Shown: positions 23,452-31,843 of the stretch, piece by piece | Layout: each line of letters starts with the position of its first letter | Position numbering within the stretch: position 1 is the stretch's first letter | From: Gallionellaceae bacterium | GTDB lineage: Bacteria; Pseudomonadota; Gammaproteobacteria; Burkholderiales; Gallionellaceae | NCBI GenBank assembly: GCA_030834965.1 | Contig: JAUQWW010000063.1 | Coordinates: 1-44,475, forward strand | DNA: 44,475 bases | Direction: 5' to 3' | Made by a program: the position numbers and the translations under genes | The notes under the pieces: generated by a model | The model's input: only the letters and a program-made list of their open reading frames with translations | What the model was told of the DNA's origin: nothing | The model's database searches: none

Positions 23452-24495
23452 ATGAAAAAAGTACTGATACTCGGGGTAAATGGCTTCATCGGCCACCACC
23501 TCTCCCAGCGCATCATGGACACCACCGACTGGGAGGTGTACGGCATGGACATGAACTCCGAGCGTGTCGCTGACCTGATGGCCAACCCTCGCTTCCACTT
23601 CTTCGAGGGTGACATCATGATCAACAAGGAATGGATCGAGTATCACGTGCGCAAGTGCGACGTGATCCTGCCGCTGGTGGCGATTGCCACGCCAGCGACC
23701 TACGTCAAGGAGCCGCTGCGCGTGTTCGAACTCGACTTTGAGGCGAACCTGCCGATTATCCGCCAGGCGGTGAAGTACAAGAAGCGCGTGATCTTCCCCT
23801 CGACCTCCGAGGTCTATGGCATGTGCAAGGACGCCGAGTTCGACCCGGAAAATTCCGAACTGATCCTGGGCCCGATCAACAAGCCGCGCTGGATTTATTC
23901 GTGCGCCAAGCAAATGATGGATCGCGTCATCGCCGCCTATGGCCAGCAGGAAGGCCTGGAATACACGCTGTTCCGCCCATTCAACTGGATCGGCCCGGGG
24001 CTCGACTCGATCCACACACCGAAGGAAGGATCGTCGCGCGTCATCACACAGTTCCTCGGCCACATCGTGCGCGGCGAGCCGATCAAGCTCGTCGACGGCG
24101 GCGCCCAGAAGCGCTCTTTTACTTACGTTTCGGATGGTATCGACGCCCTGATGAAGATCATCGATAACAAGAACAATGTTGCAAGTGGCAAGATATACAA
24201 CATCGGCAATCCGAAAAACAACTACTCGATCCGCGAGCTTGCCGCGCTGATGCTCGACTTGGCGAAGCAGTATCCGGAATACGCGGCGAGCGTGGCCAAG
24301 GTCAAGGTGCTCGAAACGACCTCGAGCGAGTACTACGGCAAAGGCTACCAGGACACCCAGCACCGCGTTCCAAAGATATCCAATACCATGGCTGATCTCG
24401 ACTGGGCGCCCAAAGTCACATTCGAGGCCGCCTTGCGCGGTATCTTCGAGGCCTACCGCGGCGACGTTGCCGCTGCGCGGCAACTGATGGATTAG
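23452..24495 (+). CDS. UDP-glucuronate decarboxylase (ArnA C-terminal domain as a separate protein)
   Basis: 347 aa from the ATG at 23452 (AAGGAAA upstream). An extended SDR: NAD motif GVNGFIG (8-14), Tyr149-xxx-Lys153 in YSCAK, and STSEVYG (117-123), where Ser119 and Glu120 match the decarboxylation residues S433/E434 of E. coli ArnA. It oxidises UDP-glucuronate at C4 and decarboxylates it to the 4-keto-pentose, the precursor of UDP-Ara4N. The FRPFNWIGPGLDS segment is ArnA-like and not plain UDP-xylose-synthase-like. UDP-glucuronate would come from the ugd gene at 28261-29586. A 104-base repeat-rich gap separates it from arnD. Confidence 0.88.
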   Translation: MKKVLILGVNGFIGHHLSQRIMDTTDWEVYGMDMNSERVADLMANPRFHFFEGDIMINKEWIEYHVRKCDVILPLVAIATPATYVKEPLRVFELDFEANLPIIRQAVKYKKRVIFPSTSEVYGMCKDAEFDPENSELILGPINKPRWIYSCAKQMMDRVIAAYGQQEGLEYTLFRPFNWIGPGLDSIHTPKEGSSRVITQFLGHIVRGEPIKLVDGGAQKRSFTYVSDGIDALMKIIDNKNNVASGKIYNIGNPKNNYSIRELAALMLDLAKQYPEYAASVAKVKVLETTSSEYYGKGYQDTQHRVPKISNTMADLDWAPKVTFEAALRGIFEAYRGDVAAARQLMD

Positions 24496-24515
24496 CAAAC
24501 AGGACCCAGGATGCG

Positions 24516-24602
24516 GGATTCAGGATTCAGCCAGTCTGGTCCCACATCCGCGTCCGAATCCTGAATCCTGAATCCTGAATTCTGAATTCTGAATCCTGAA
24601 TG
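24516..24602 (+). repeat. Heptanucleotide tandem repeat with inverted partner, ending in the arnD start codon
   Basis: Six contiguous 7-bp units (GAATCCT or GAATTCT) cover 24556-24597, and a seventh partial unit GAATG supplies the ATG of arnD at 24600. The reverse complement of two units (GGATTCAGGATTCAG) lies at 24516-24530, so the transcript can fold into a hairpin. No purine-rich ribosome site exists between the repeat and the ATG. Confidence 0.85.
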
Positions 24603-25493
24603 AAGCAACTCGCTCTCAAGATTGACGTGGACACCTATCGCGGCACACGCGAAGGTGTGCCGCGCCTGATGGAAACGCTCCAGCGCCATAACGCGCAAGC
24701 CAGCTTTTTCTTCTCTCTGGGGCCGGACCATACCGGGCGTGCCATCTGGCGTGTATTCCGCCCCGGGTTTCTGGGCAAGGTCTCACGCACCTCGGTAGTG
24801 GAACATTACGGCATCAAGACGCTGCTGTATGGCACGTTGTTGCCGGGGCCTGACATCGGGCGCAACTGTGCAGACATCATGCGCGCGGTGCGCGATGCAG
24901 GGTTTGAAGTCGGCATTCATTGCTACGACCATATCCGCTGGCAGGACCATGTCGCAGGCAAGGACGCCGAATGGACGCGCCTCGAGATGGAGCGCGCGGT
25001 GGACAGGTTCACCGAGATTTTCGGTGAAGCGCCCAAGGCTCACGCAGCGGCTGGCTGGCAGACGAACCGCCATGCCTTGCGCCTGACGCAGCAGCTTGGC
25101 CTGGATTACAGCTCCGATACACGTGGCACTCATCCCTTCATACCGACCTGGAATGCCGAGATTGTGGCATGTCCGCAATTGCCGACCACCTTGCCGACGC
25201 TGGATGAAATCATCAATCGCAACGGCGTTACATTGGAAAACGTGGTGCAACATGTGCTGCAACTGACGGCCCATCCAACTGCTACCGGCCATGTATTCAC
25301 GCTGCATGCCGAACTGGAGGGCGGCAAGTGGATGCCGGTGTTCGAGCAATTGCTTGCTGGCTGGAAAGAGCAGGGCTACGAATTGGTGTCGCTGCGGCAA
25401 TACCTCGAAAACCTTAAAAGCAGCCTGCCGCGGCACGAAGTGGTAATGAGCGAGGTGGATGGCCGGGTCGGTACACTGGCAGTACAGGGCTAA
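24600..25493 (+). CDS. arnD: ArnD-type deformylase (polysaccharide deacetylase family)
   Basis: 297 aa NodB-fold hydrolase. Metal-binding residues: Asp9/Asp11 in KIDVDTYRG, and His107/His111 in HCYDHIRWQDH. AAAGWQTN is the usual later motif. In the Ara4N pathway it removes the formyl group from undecaprenyl-phospho-formyl-Ara4N at the inner membrane. The ATG is formed by the end of a heptamer repeat, with a TGA in frame just before it, and it lacks a Shine-Dalgarno sequence, so expression may be low or depend on repeat number. ArnB and the final transferase ArnT are not in this window. Confidence 0.88.
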   Translation: MKQLALKIDVDTYRGTREGVPRLMETLQRHNAQASFFFSLGPDHTGRAIWRVFRPGFLGKVSRTSVVEHYGIKTLLYGTLLPGPDIGRNCADIMRAVRDAGFEVGIHCYDHIRWQDHVAGKDAEWTRLEMERAVDRFTEIFGEAPKAHAAAGWQTNRHALRLTQQLGLDYSSDTRGTHPFIPTWNAEIVACPQLPTTLPTLDEIINRNGVTLENVVQHVLQLTAHPTATGHVFTLHAELEGGKWMPVFEQLLAGWKEQGYELVSLRQYLENLKSSLPRHEVVMSEVDGRVGTLAVQG

Positions 25494-25548
25494 AGATTTC
25501 CTGTAATTTGCCGAAAAACCATTTAGCAGGTAATGGAGGGACGGCGCG

Positions 25549-26397
25549 ATGCAACTGGAAAATAAAGGGCTGGAAAGGTGGGTTGCCTTCCTAGGTCACG
25601 CCGAGATCCCGGTGCTGAGCAAGACCGCGCGTGACCTGGCTGCATTGCGTGAGGATCCGGAACTGCTTTGTGCGCGCAGTGTCACCGAGATCATAGACCG
25701 CGATCCGATGATGACCATCAAGCTGCTGCGTTACCTGCAACAGCACAAGCATCGCACCCAGATTACAGAGGTTGTGCAAATTGAGCAGGCGCTGCTGATG
25801 CTGGGGGTGGAAGTGTTTTTGGACAAAGTGCCGCCCCAGCCGCTGATGGATGAAATGCTGCACGAGCAAAGGGGGGCGTTGGGTTGCCTCCTGCGTGTTG
25901 TACACCGCTCACATCGTGCATCTTCCTATGCCCTGGATTTTGCGGTACACCTGCGTGACCTGCACTTTGAAGAAGTGCGCATTGCTGCGCTGCTGCACGA
26001 TTTCACTGAAATGCTCATGTGGTGCTTTGCACCTGAAGACATGCTGAAAATCCATGCGTTGCAGCATCAGGACAAGACCTTGCGTAGCCATGCTGCACAG
26101 GAGCAGGTGCTGGGCTTTGCGCTGGAGGATTTGCAGGACGTGCTGGCGCGCGAATGGGGACTGCCAAAACTGCTGCTGACACTGATGGATGGCAACAGCG
26201 TAAACCACCCCCGCGTGCGCAACGTCATCCTTGCAGTCAATCTGGCGCGCCACTCTGCCAATGGCTGGGATGATGCCGCCCTTCCCGATGATTACAAGGC
26301 GATCGGCGAGTTTCTGAAATTGAAGCCGGATGATGTGATGGCGATGATCGGTGTCGAAGAGGGAAACCTGTGCGATCTCACTAAACCGCATTCCTAA
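25549..26397 (+). CDS. HDOD-domain protein
   Basis: 282 aa, cytoplasmic, preceded by GGAGGGA. The HDOD fold begins IPVLSKTARDLAAL, then EIIDRDPMMTIKLLRYL, typical of the family. In the HD-like centre the sequence RIAALLHDFTEMLMW keeps one His-Asp step; most HDOD proteins lack a full catalytic set. HDOD proteins act as signalling adaptors in c-di-GMP, stress and motility circuits without known catalysis. No output domain is fused. It stands alone between arnD and the convergent TPR gene, and its partner is not evident. Confidence 0.82.
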   Translation: MQLENKGLERWVAFLGHAEIPVLSKTARDLAALREDPELLCARSVTEIIDRDPMMTIKLLRYLQQHKHRTQITEVVQIEQALLMLGVEVFLDKVPPQPLMDEMLHEQRGALGCLLRVVHRSHRASSYALDFAVHLRDLHFEEVRIAALLHDFTEMLMWCFAPEDMLKIHALQHQDKTLRSHAAQEQVLGFALEDLQDVLAREWGLPKLLLTLMDGNSVNHPRVRNVILAVNLARHSANGWDDAALPDDYKAIGEFLKLKPDDVMAMIGVEEGNLCDLTKPHS

Positions 26398-26468
26398 TTT
26401 TCCAATCGCGGAATTGTGGCCATCGAAGATGGGCGAAAGCCTCTTGCGCGCACCTATCGATACGCTAA

Positions 26469-28241
26469 TTATCTGGCTGTGGCGCTTAGATAATGCTTTT
26501 CAAAAGCTTCAACTACTGCGTCAGGGCGCAAATGGGTAGAATCGAGATGCCATTGCCCATTTGATATCCCATTTCCTGAATTGGTCATGGTAAATACGTC
26601 AAGGAAGTCCATCCCTGCTTTCAGGGAATATTCCCTTAGCATACTGTTGAAAATATCCAGCAGCCCGACAAACTGCTTAAGCTCATCTCCCGCGATATTC
26701 TCCAATGACAGGTTTGTTGCGGGAACACCGCTGATGATGATCTTCTGGCTTCGTGGGGCGGCAATCTGCGAGACATATTTCAGGTAGGCGGCTGCCGTTG
26801 CATGTGCGATGCCTTCAATAGTTTTTTCCGGATGTTTTTTCCATGCCTTGATGATGCCTTCATCGGGGCGGCAGTCAATTTCGCCTATGCTCATCAAAAT
26901 GGTGGCGTAATGGGGGATGGACTGGATTATCGACTGGAATTGATCCTTGTAGGGATTGCCGTCCTCATTTCCAAGGTGCCACTGCTTGCATCCTTCAATC
27001 CACCTTCCCTGACAGAGGAATGGTTTGCCTGCTTTCAGGATATGGACGTTGTGGGCAGAAAGTATGTGGCTGTCACCGATCACATAAATTGTTTCTGCGC
27101 CCTCCAGGGACTGTAAAGCAGGGCCGGCTTGCTGCCACCAGGACAATAGCATGTCGATGTATCTGCAGTAGGCTTGGGCCGCCCGAAATTTGGACCCGGT
27201 TTTTTCAAGAATCGGCCTGGCAAGCTCTATCATTCTGGCCGCCTGCGGCAGGTCGCCCTGCAGGTAGTACAGGGTTGCCAGCCTTACCGCTGAATCCAGG
27301 CCAGGCAAGCCATTGGGGTCCAATAACAGTGCCTTCTGGCAGCAGGCGATGGCTTCCTGCAACTCACTCCGGTTTTTTAGCGCGTCTCCCAGATTGTTGT
27401 ATGCTTCGGCGTAATCCGGCTTGATCGCGAGTGCTTTCTGGAAACAGAGGATCGCCTCATCAAGCTTGTGCTGGTCTTTGAGCAGCCCGCCCAGGTTGTT
27501 GTACGCTTCGGCAAAATCCGGTTTAAGTGCCAGGGCTTTTTGGCAACTGGCTATAGCCGCATCAGTTTTTCCCAGCCCGTCAAGCACAACCGCGAGATTG
27601 CAGTATGCGTCAGCAAAATCGGGTTTGATGGCGAGGGCTTTTTGATAGCTGGCAACGGCTTCATCAAGCTTGCCTTGGTCTTTGAGGATATTCCCCAGAT
27701 TGAAGTGCGCTTCGACAAATTTCGGCTTGATTCCGATGGCCTTGTGGTAGCAGGCAAGTGCCTCGTCGAACCGGTTCTGGTCCCTGAGAACGTTCCCCAT
27801 GTTGCTGTAAGCGTCAGCATAATCCGGCTTGATCGCGATGGCATGCTGGTAGCTGGCAATGGCTTCTTCTGGTCTGCTCAATGCCTTGTAGGCTGGGCCA
27901 AGGTTGTTGTAATAAACCGGGTCGGAGGGCTTGATTTGGATGGCGCGATTGATGAGTTCGATTGCCATGTCATAATTCCCCGCCTGGTGGGCAATCACCC
28001 CCATCAGGTGCAATGCATCAGGGTTGTTTTGATCGATTCGGAGAACCTGTTGATAGAGCGCTTCCGCTTGGGGAATGCGTCCGGCCTGATGGTGCTCCAA
28101 TGCGGCCTGGATATGCTTGCGAATGGCTGCTGCTTCAGCGCGCTTGCTTGCCGCAAGCGCTTCGTCACGCTGCAGGCAACACCGCTTATATTTCTTGCCG
28201 CTGCCACATGGACACGAATCGTTGCGACTGAGATTTTCCAT
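26469..28241 (-). CDS. SEC-C / TPR / SGNH-hydrolase-like fusion protein
   Basis: 590 aa from the ATG at 28241; an upstream TTG at 28277 would overlap ugd. Residues 8-22 are a SEC-C zinc motif (NDSCPCGSGKKYKRCC). About eight or nine TPR units follow (roughly 40-340), the central ones nearly identical in wording (ALAIKPDFADAYCNLA, ALAIKPDYAEAYNNLG). The C-terminal part resembles an SGNH hydrolase: GDSH with Ser391, GEID in the oxyanion block, and DSTH with Asp567 and His570. No signal peptide is seen, so it should be cytoplasmic. It lies 19 bases after ugd on the same strand, so a link to polysaccharide synthesis, for example sugar O-acylation, is possible but unproven. Confidence 0.72.
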   Translation of the reverse strand: MENLSRNDSCPCGSGKKYKRCCLQRDEALAASKRAEAAAIRKHIQAALEHHQAGRIPQAEALYQQVLRIDQNNPDALHLMGVIAHQAGNYDMAIELINRAIQIKPSDPVYYNNLGPAYKALSRPEEAIASYQHAIAIKPDYADAYSNMGNVLRDQNRFDEALACYHKAIGIKPKFVEAHFNLGNILKDQGKLDEAVASYQKALAIKPDFADAYCNLAVVLDGLGKTDAAIASCQKALALKPDFAEAYNNLGGLLKDQHKLDEAILCFQKALAIKPDYAEAYNNLGDALKNRSELQEAIACCQKALLLDPNGLPGLDSAVRLATLYYLQGDLPQAARMIELARPILEKTGSKFRAAQAYCRYIDMLLSWWQQAGPALQSLEGAETIYVIGDSHILSAHNVHILKAGKPFLCQGRWIEGCKQWHLGNEDGNPYKDQFQSIIQSIPHYATILMSIGEIDCRPDEGIIKAWKKHPEKTIEGIAHATAAAYLKYVSQIAAPRSQKIIISGVPATNLSLENIAGDELKQFVGLLDIFNSMLREYSLKAGMDFLDVFTMTNSGNGISNGQWHLDSTHLRPDAVVEAFEKHYLSATAR

Positions 28242-28260
28242 AAGATTTCTGGAGTAACGC

Positions 28261-29586
28261 CTAGCTCTCCCGCCCAATCCCGTGATACTCGATGCCTTGC
28301 CCGGTTACGCTGGCTGGTTCGAACAGGTTGCGGCCATCGAAGATGACAGGCTGTTTCAAGCGTGATTTCACTGCCTCGAAATCCGGGCTCTTGAAGGCTT
28401 TCCACTCGGTGACGATGATCAGCGCATCCGCTCCCGCCAAGGCATCCAGCGGCGTATCCGCATAGCGCAGCCCGGCACGCTCGCCGTAAATGTGGCGCGT
28501 TTCGTCCATTGCCGCCGGATCATGTGCGGTGACAGTCGCACCCCTTGCCCACAGCCCTTCCATCACCACCCGGCTGGGCGCTTCGCGCATGTCGTCTGTC
28601 TTCGGCTTGAAGGCCAGGCCCCACAGTGCAAAGTGCTTGCCCTTGAGATCGTTGCCGAAGCGGGCGGTGATCTTCTGCAACAGCACGTTCTTCTGCGCAT
28701 GGTTGACATCCTCTACGGCCTGCAAGATTTTCAGCGGCAGGCCGTATTCTTCGCCGGTGCGCTGCAGCGCGCGGATGTCCTTGGGGAAACAGGAACCGCC
28801 ATAGCCGCAGCCGGAATACAGGAAGTGGTAGCCGATGCGCTGGTCTGAGCCGATGCCCTTGCGCACGTGCTCGATGTCGGCGCCGACCTTCTCCGCGAGA
28901 TTGGCCAGTTCGTTCATGAATGAGATGCGTGTGGCGAGCATGGCATTGGCAGCATATTTGGTCAGCTCTGCCGACTTGATGTCCATCACCATCAGCCGGT
29001 CGTGGTTGCGCTGGAAGGGGGCGTACATGTCGCGCATCACCTTGATCGCGCGCTCGTCTTCCGCGCCGACCACAATGCGGTCCGGGCGGTTGAAGTCGTC
29101 GATCGCCGCGCCTTCCTTGAGGAATTCCGGGTTGGAGACCACACTGAACTCGATCTTTACGCCGCGCCTGTCCAGCTCTTCCTGTACGGCCTGCCTTACC
29201 TTGTCCGCCGTGCCTACCGGCACGGTAGACTTGTCCACGATGACCTTGTATTCCGTCATGGCGCGGCCTATGGCGCGTGCGGCGGCGATCACATATTGCA
29301 GGTCCGCCGAGCCATCCTCACCGGAAGGTGTGCCTACCGCGATCATCTGTACCATGCCGTGCGCCACGCTTTCGGCGACATCGGTGGTGAAGCGCAGGCG
29401 GCCGCTGGCAACGTTGGCTCCGATCAGCTCCTTCAGGCCGGGTTCGTAGATGGGTACGCCGCCCTGTTGCAGGATGCCAATTTTGCGGGCATCTACGTCA
29501 ACACACAGCACGTTGTTGCCCAGTTCGGCCAGGCATGCGCCGGAGACCAGACCTACGTAGCCGGAACCGATTACAGTGATTTTCAT
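28261..29586 (-). CDS. ugd: UDP-glucose 6-dehydrogenase
   Basis: 441 aa, full length. Oxidises UDP-glucose to UDP-glucuronate with two NAD+. N-terminal Rossmann motif [32 protein letters not shown]; catalytic Cys266 in [12 protein letters not shown], the wording of true Ugd and distinct from the HexNAc dehydrogenase at 73-1353. Ribosome site AGGAG upstream. UDP-glucuronate is the substrate of the ArnA-like decarboxylase at 23452-24495 and a general polysaccharide precursor. It sits downstream of miaA (gap of 30 bases) and upstream of the SEC-C/TPR gene. Confidence 0.94.
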   Translation of the reverse strand: MKITVIGSGYVGLVSGACLAELGNNVLCVDVDARKIGILQQGGVPIYEPGLKELIGANVASGRLRFTTDVAESVAHGMVQMIAVGTPSGEDGSADLQYVIAAARAIGRAMTEYKVIVDKSTVPVGTADKVRQAVQEELDRRGVKIEFSVVSNPEFLKEGAAIDDFNRPDRIVVGAEDERAIKVMRDMYAPFQRNHDRLMVMDIKSAELTKYAANAMLATRISFMNELANLAEKVGADIEHVRKGIGSDQRIGYHFLYSGCGYGGSCFPKDIRALQRTGEEYGLPLKILQAVEDVNHAQKNVLLQKITARFGNDLKGKHFALWGLAFKPKTDDMREAPSRVVMEGLWARGATVTAHDPAAMDETRHIYGERAGLRYADTPLDALAGADALIIVTEWKAFKSPDFEAVKSRLKQPVIFDGRNLFEPASVTGQGIEYHGIGRES

Positions 29587-29616
29587 GTTGCCTTAACTCC
29601 TGATTTAAGCGGCGCA

Positions 29617-30573
29617 TTATGCCGCAGATGGATGGGTTGCGTCAGTGGCCGGGCGCACGGCGGCAAAAATCTGTTGTGCCAGATCATGAGCCAGGCAGTC
29701 AAATTCGAGATTGCCCGGCATGCCGCGCAGCCATGTGAGCTGGCGCTTGGCCAGCTGGCGTGTGGCGGCGATGCCTTTGTTCAGTAATTCCATTTCGTTG
29801 GTTTCGCCTTCGAGATGTTGCCATGCCTGGCGGTAGCCGACGCACCGCATGGAAGGAAGGTCGGGGTGCAGCGGATATTTTTTGCGGAGCGCGCGCAGTT
29901 CATCCAGCAGGCCGAGTTCAAGCATGGCCTTGAAGCGCGTGGCGATGCGGGCGTGGAGTTGCGCGCGATCGGAGGGGACGAGGGCGATGGGAATAATGCG
30001 GAAGGGCAGTTCGGCACTTTCCTGTCTGGCAAGCAGCGCAGACATAGACTGGCCGGTGATGCGGTAGATTTCCATTGCGCGCTGGATGCGCTGCGTATCG
30101 GTGGGTTTCAGGCGCGCGGCGGTTTCGGCGTCCACCAGGGCGAGCTGCCGGTGCAGATGTTCGATGCCGTGCAGCGCGATCTCGGCATCGAGCGCGGCGC
30201 GCACTTCGGGGTCGGCCTGCGGCAGATCGCTGAGGCCTTCGCGCAGTGCCTTGAAATACAGCATGGTGCCGCCGACCAGCAGTGGAATTTTGCCGCGTTG
30301 CGTGATGTCGTGCATCAGGCGCAGCGCGTCGTGGCGGAAGGCGGCTGCGGAATAGGCTTCGGTCGGGTCGAGAATATCGATGAGGTGGTGCGGCGCGCGG
30401 GCGAGGGTGGCGGCGTCCGGCTTGGCCGTGCCGATGTCCATGCTTCGGTACACAAGCGCCGAGTCCACACTGATAATTTCCACCGGCAGCTGCTGCACCA
30501 GTTCCACCGCGACGTTGGTCTTGCCGCTGGCGGTGGGGCCCATCAGGAAAATGGCAGGAGGAAAATTCGTCAT
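29617..30573 (-). CDS. miaA: tRNA dimethylallyltransferase
   Basis: 318 aa from the ATG at 30573, which overlaps the stop of the MFS gene by four bases; the much longer open frame to 31455 is a shadow of that gene. It prenylates A37 of tRNAs reading codons that start with U. P-loop GPTASGKT (residues 12-19), the [16 protein letters not shown] substrate motif and the C-terminal VGYRQAW are all present. Unusually its neighbours are an MFS transporter and then mutL; mutL-miaA adjacency is common, here with the transporter between them. Confidence 0.94.
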   Translation of the reverse strand: MTNFPPAIFLMGPTASGKTNVAVELVQQLPVEIISVDSALVYRSMDIGTAKPDAATLARAPHHLIDILDPTEAYSAAAFRHDALRLMHDITQRGKIPLLVGGTMLYFKALREGLSDLPQADPEVRAALDAEIALHGIEHLHRQLALVDAETAARLKPTDTQRIQRAMEIYRITGQSMSALLARQESAELPFRIIPIALVPSDRAQLHARIATRFKAMLELGLLDELRALRKKYPLHPDLPSMRCVGYRQAWQHLEGETNEMELLNKGIAATRQLAKRQLTWLRGMPGNLEFDCLAHDLAQQIFAAVRPATDATHPSAA

Positions 30574-31835
30574 GCCAGTTCCCGGTCGCGTGTTTCGCGC
30601 ATGATGAGAACGGCCAGCAAACTGATGGCCGCAGCGGCGGAAATATAGCCACCCACCCATGCGAGGCCACCGTGCAGCACCAGTTTTTGCGCGATGAAAG
30701 GCGCAAGCGAGGCGCCGAGTATTCCGCCCAGATTGTAGGCTGCGCCCGCGCCAGTGTAGCGCACAGCAGTCGGGAACAGTTCTGGCAGCAATGCACCCAT
30801 CGGTGCGAAGGAGGCGCCCATCAGGAACAGTTCGATGGAAAGGAACGCGGTGATCTGCCACGGCGAGCCGCTGCCCAACATCGGCGCCAGCAGGAAGCCG
30901 GACAGGAATGCCGCGCTGCCCGCGATGAGCAGCACCGGGCGGCGGCCGTAACGGTCGCCCGCCCAGGCGGAAAGCGGCGTAGCAGCAGCCATGAAGACGA
31001 CCGCCACGCACAGCATGGCCAGAAATTGCGGGCGTGGAATTCCCAGCGTGGCAACGCCGTAGCTCAGCGAAAACACCGTGGAAATGTAGAACAGCGCATA
31101 GCACACGACCATGGCCAGTGCACCCAGCAGCAAGGGCGCGGCATGATGAGCCAACAGTTGCGCAAGCGGCAGCCGGGCCGGCTGCTGTGACTGCATGGCT
31201 TTGGCGAACACCGGCGTCTCCGTGAGCTTGAGCCGTACGTAAAGACCGACAATGACCAACGCCGCACTGGCAAGGAATGGGATGCGCCAGCCCCATGCGC
31301 GGAATTGTGCATCGTCCAGCAGTTGCGACAGCAACAGAAAACTGCCGGTGGCGCACAAAAAGCCGACGGGCGGCCCCAGTTGCGGGAACATGCCAAACCA
31401 GCCGCGCTTGCCGGCAGGCGCATATTCCGCAGCCAGCAAGGCTGCGCCGCCCCATTCTCCGCCAAGGCCGATCCCCTGGCCGAAGCGCAGCAGGCAGAGC
31501 AGGGCGGGCGCGGCCCAGCCGATCAGGTCATGGCCGGGGAGCACGCCGATCAGCGTGGTGGAGACGCCCATCACCAGCAGCGAAGCCACCAGCGTTGTTT
31601 TCCTGCCGATGCGGTCGCCGAAGTGGCCGAACAGCAGGGCGCCGAGTGGGCGCGCAAGGAAAGCGATGCCAAAGGTGAGAAACGCATTCAATGCCTGCGC
31701 CTCAGGATCGCTGCCGGGGAAGAAGACCGGGCCGATTACCATCGCCACGGCGAGGCCGTAGATGTAGAAATCGTAAAACTCGATGGCCGTACCGATGAAA
31801 CTGGCGAAGGCAATGCGCGCGGTGGAGGGTGTCAT
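30570..31835 (-). CDS. MFS transporter, metabolite:H+ symporter type
   Basis: 421 aa with about twelve membrane helices. It begins [20 protein letters not shown], and [18 protein letters not shown] follows helix 2, both marks of the MHS subfamily (KgtP, ProP, ShiA and citrate carriers). [11 protein letters not shown] lies in helix 4/5 and [11 protein letters not shown] is the second-half repeat of the loop motif. The substrate, probably an organic acid or compatible solute, cannot be fixed. It is inserted between mutL (8-base gap) and miaA (4-base overlap), so it is co-transcribed with housekeeping genes. No regulator is next to it. Confidence 0.87.
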   Translation of the reverse strand: MTPSTARIAFASFIGTAIEFYDFYIYGLAVAMVIGPVFFPGSDPEAQALNAFLTFGIAFLARPLGALLFGHFGDRIGRKTTLVASLLVMGVSTTLIGVLPGHDLIGWAAPALLCLLRFGQGIGLGGEWGGAALLAAEYAPAGKRGWFGMFPQLGPPVGFLCATGSFLLLSQLLDDAQFRAWGWRIPFLASAALVIVGLYVRLKLTETPVFAKAMQSQQPARLPLAQLLAHHAAPLLLGALAMVVCYALFYISTVFSLSYGVATLGIPRPQFLAMLCVAVVFMAAATPLSAWAGDRYGRRPVLLIAGSAAFLSGFLLAPMLGSGSPWQITAFLSIELFLMGASFAPMGALLPELFPTAVRYTGAGAAYNLGGILGASLAPFIAQKLVLHGGLAWVGGYISAAAAISLLAVLIMRETRDRELA

Positions 31836-31843
31836 GCGGCAGT

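Noticed and set aside
24556-24602. CRISPR-like direct repeats
   Set aside because: The unit is seven bases with no spacers; it is a microsatellite.
29617-31455. A 612-codon open frame covering miaA and beyond
   Set aside because: The MiaA sequence begins at the ATG at 30573; the extension is antiphase reading of the MFS gene, with Arg/Cys-rich low-complexity text.
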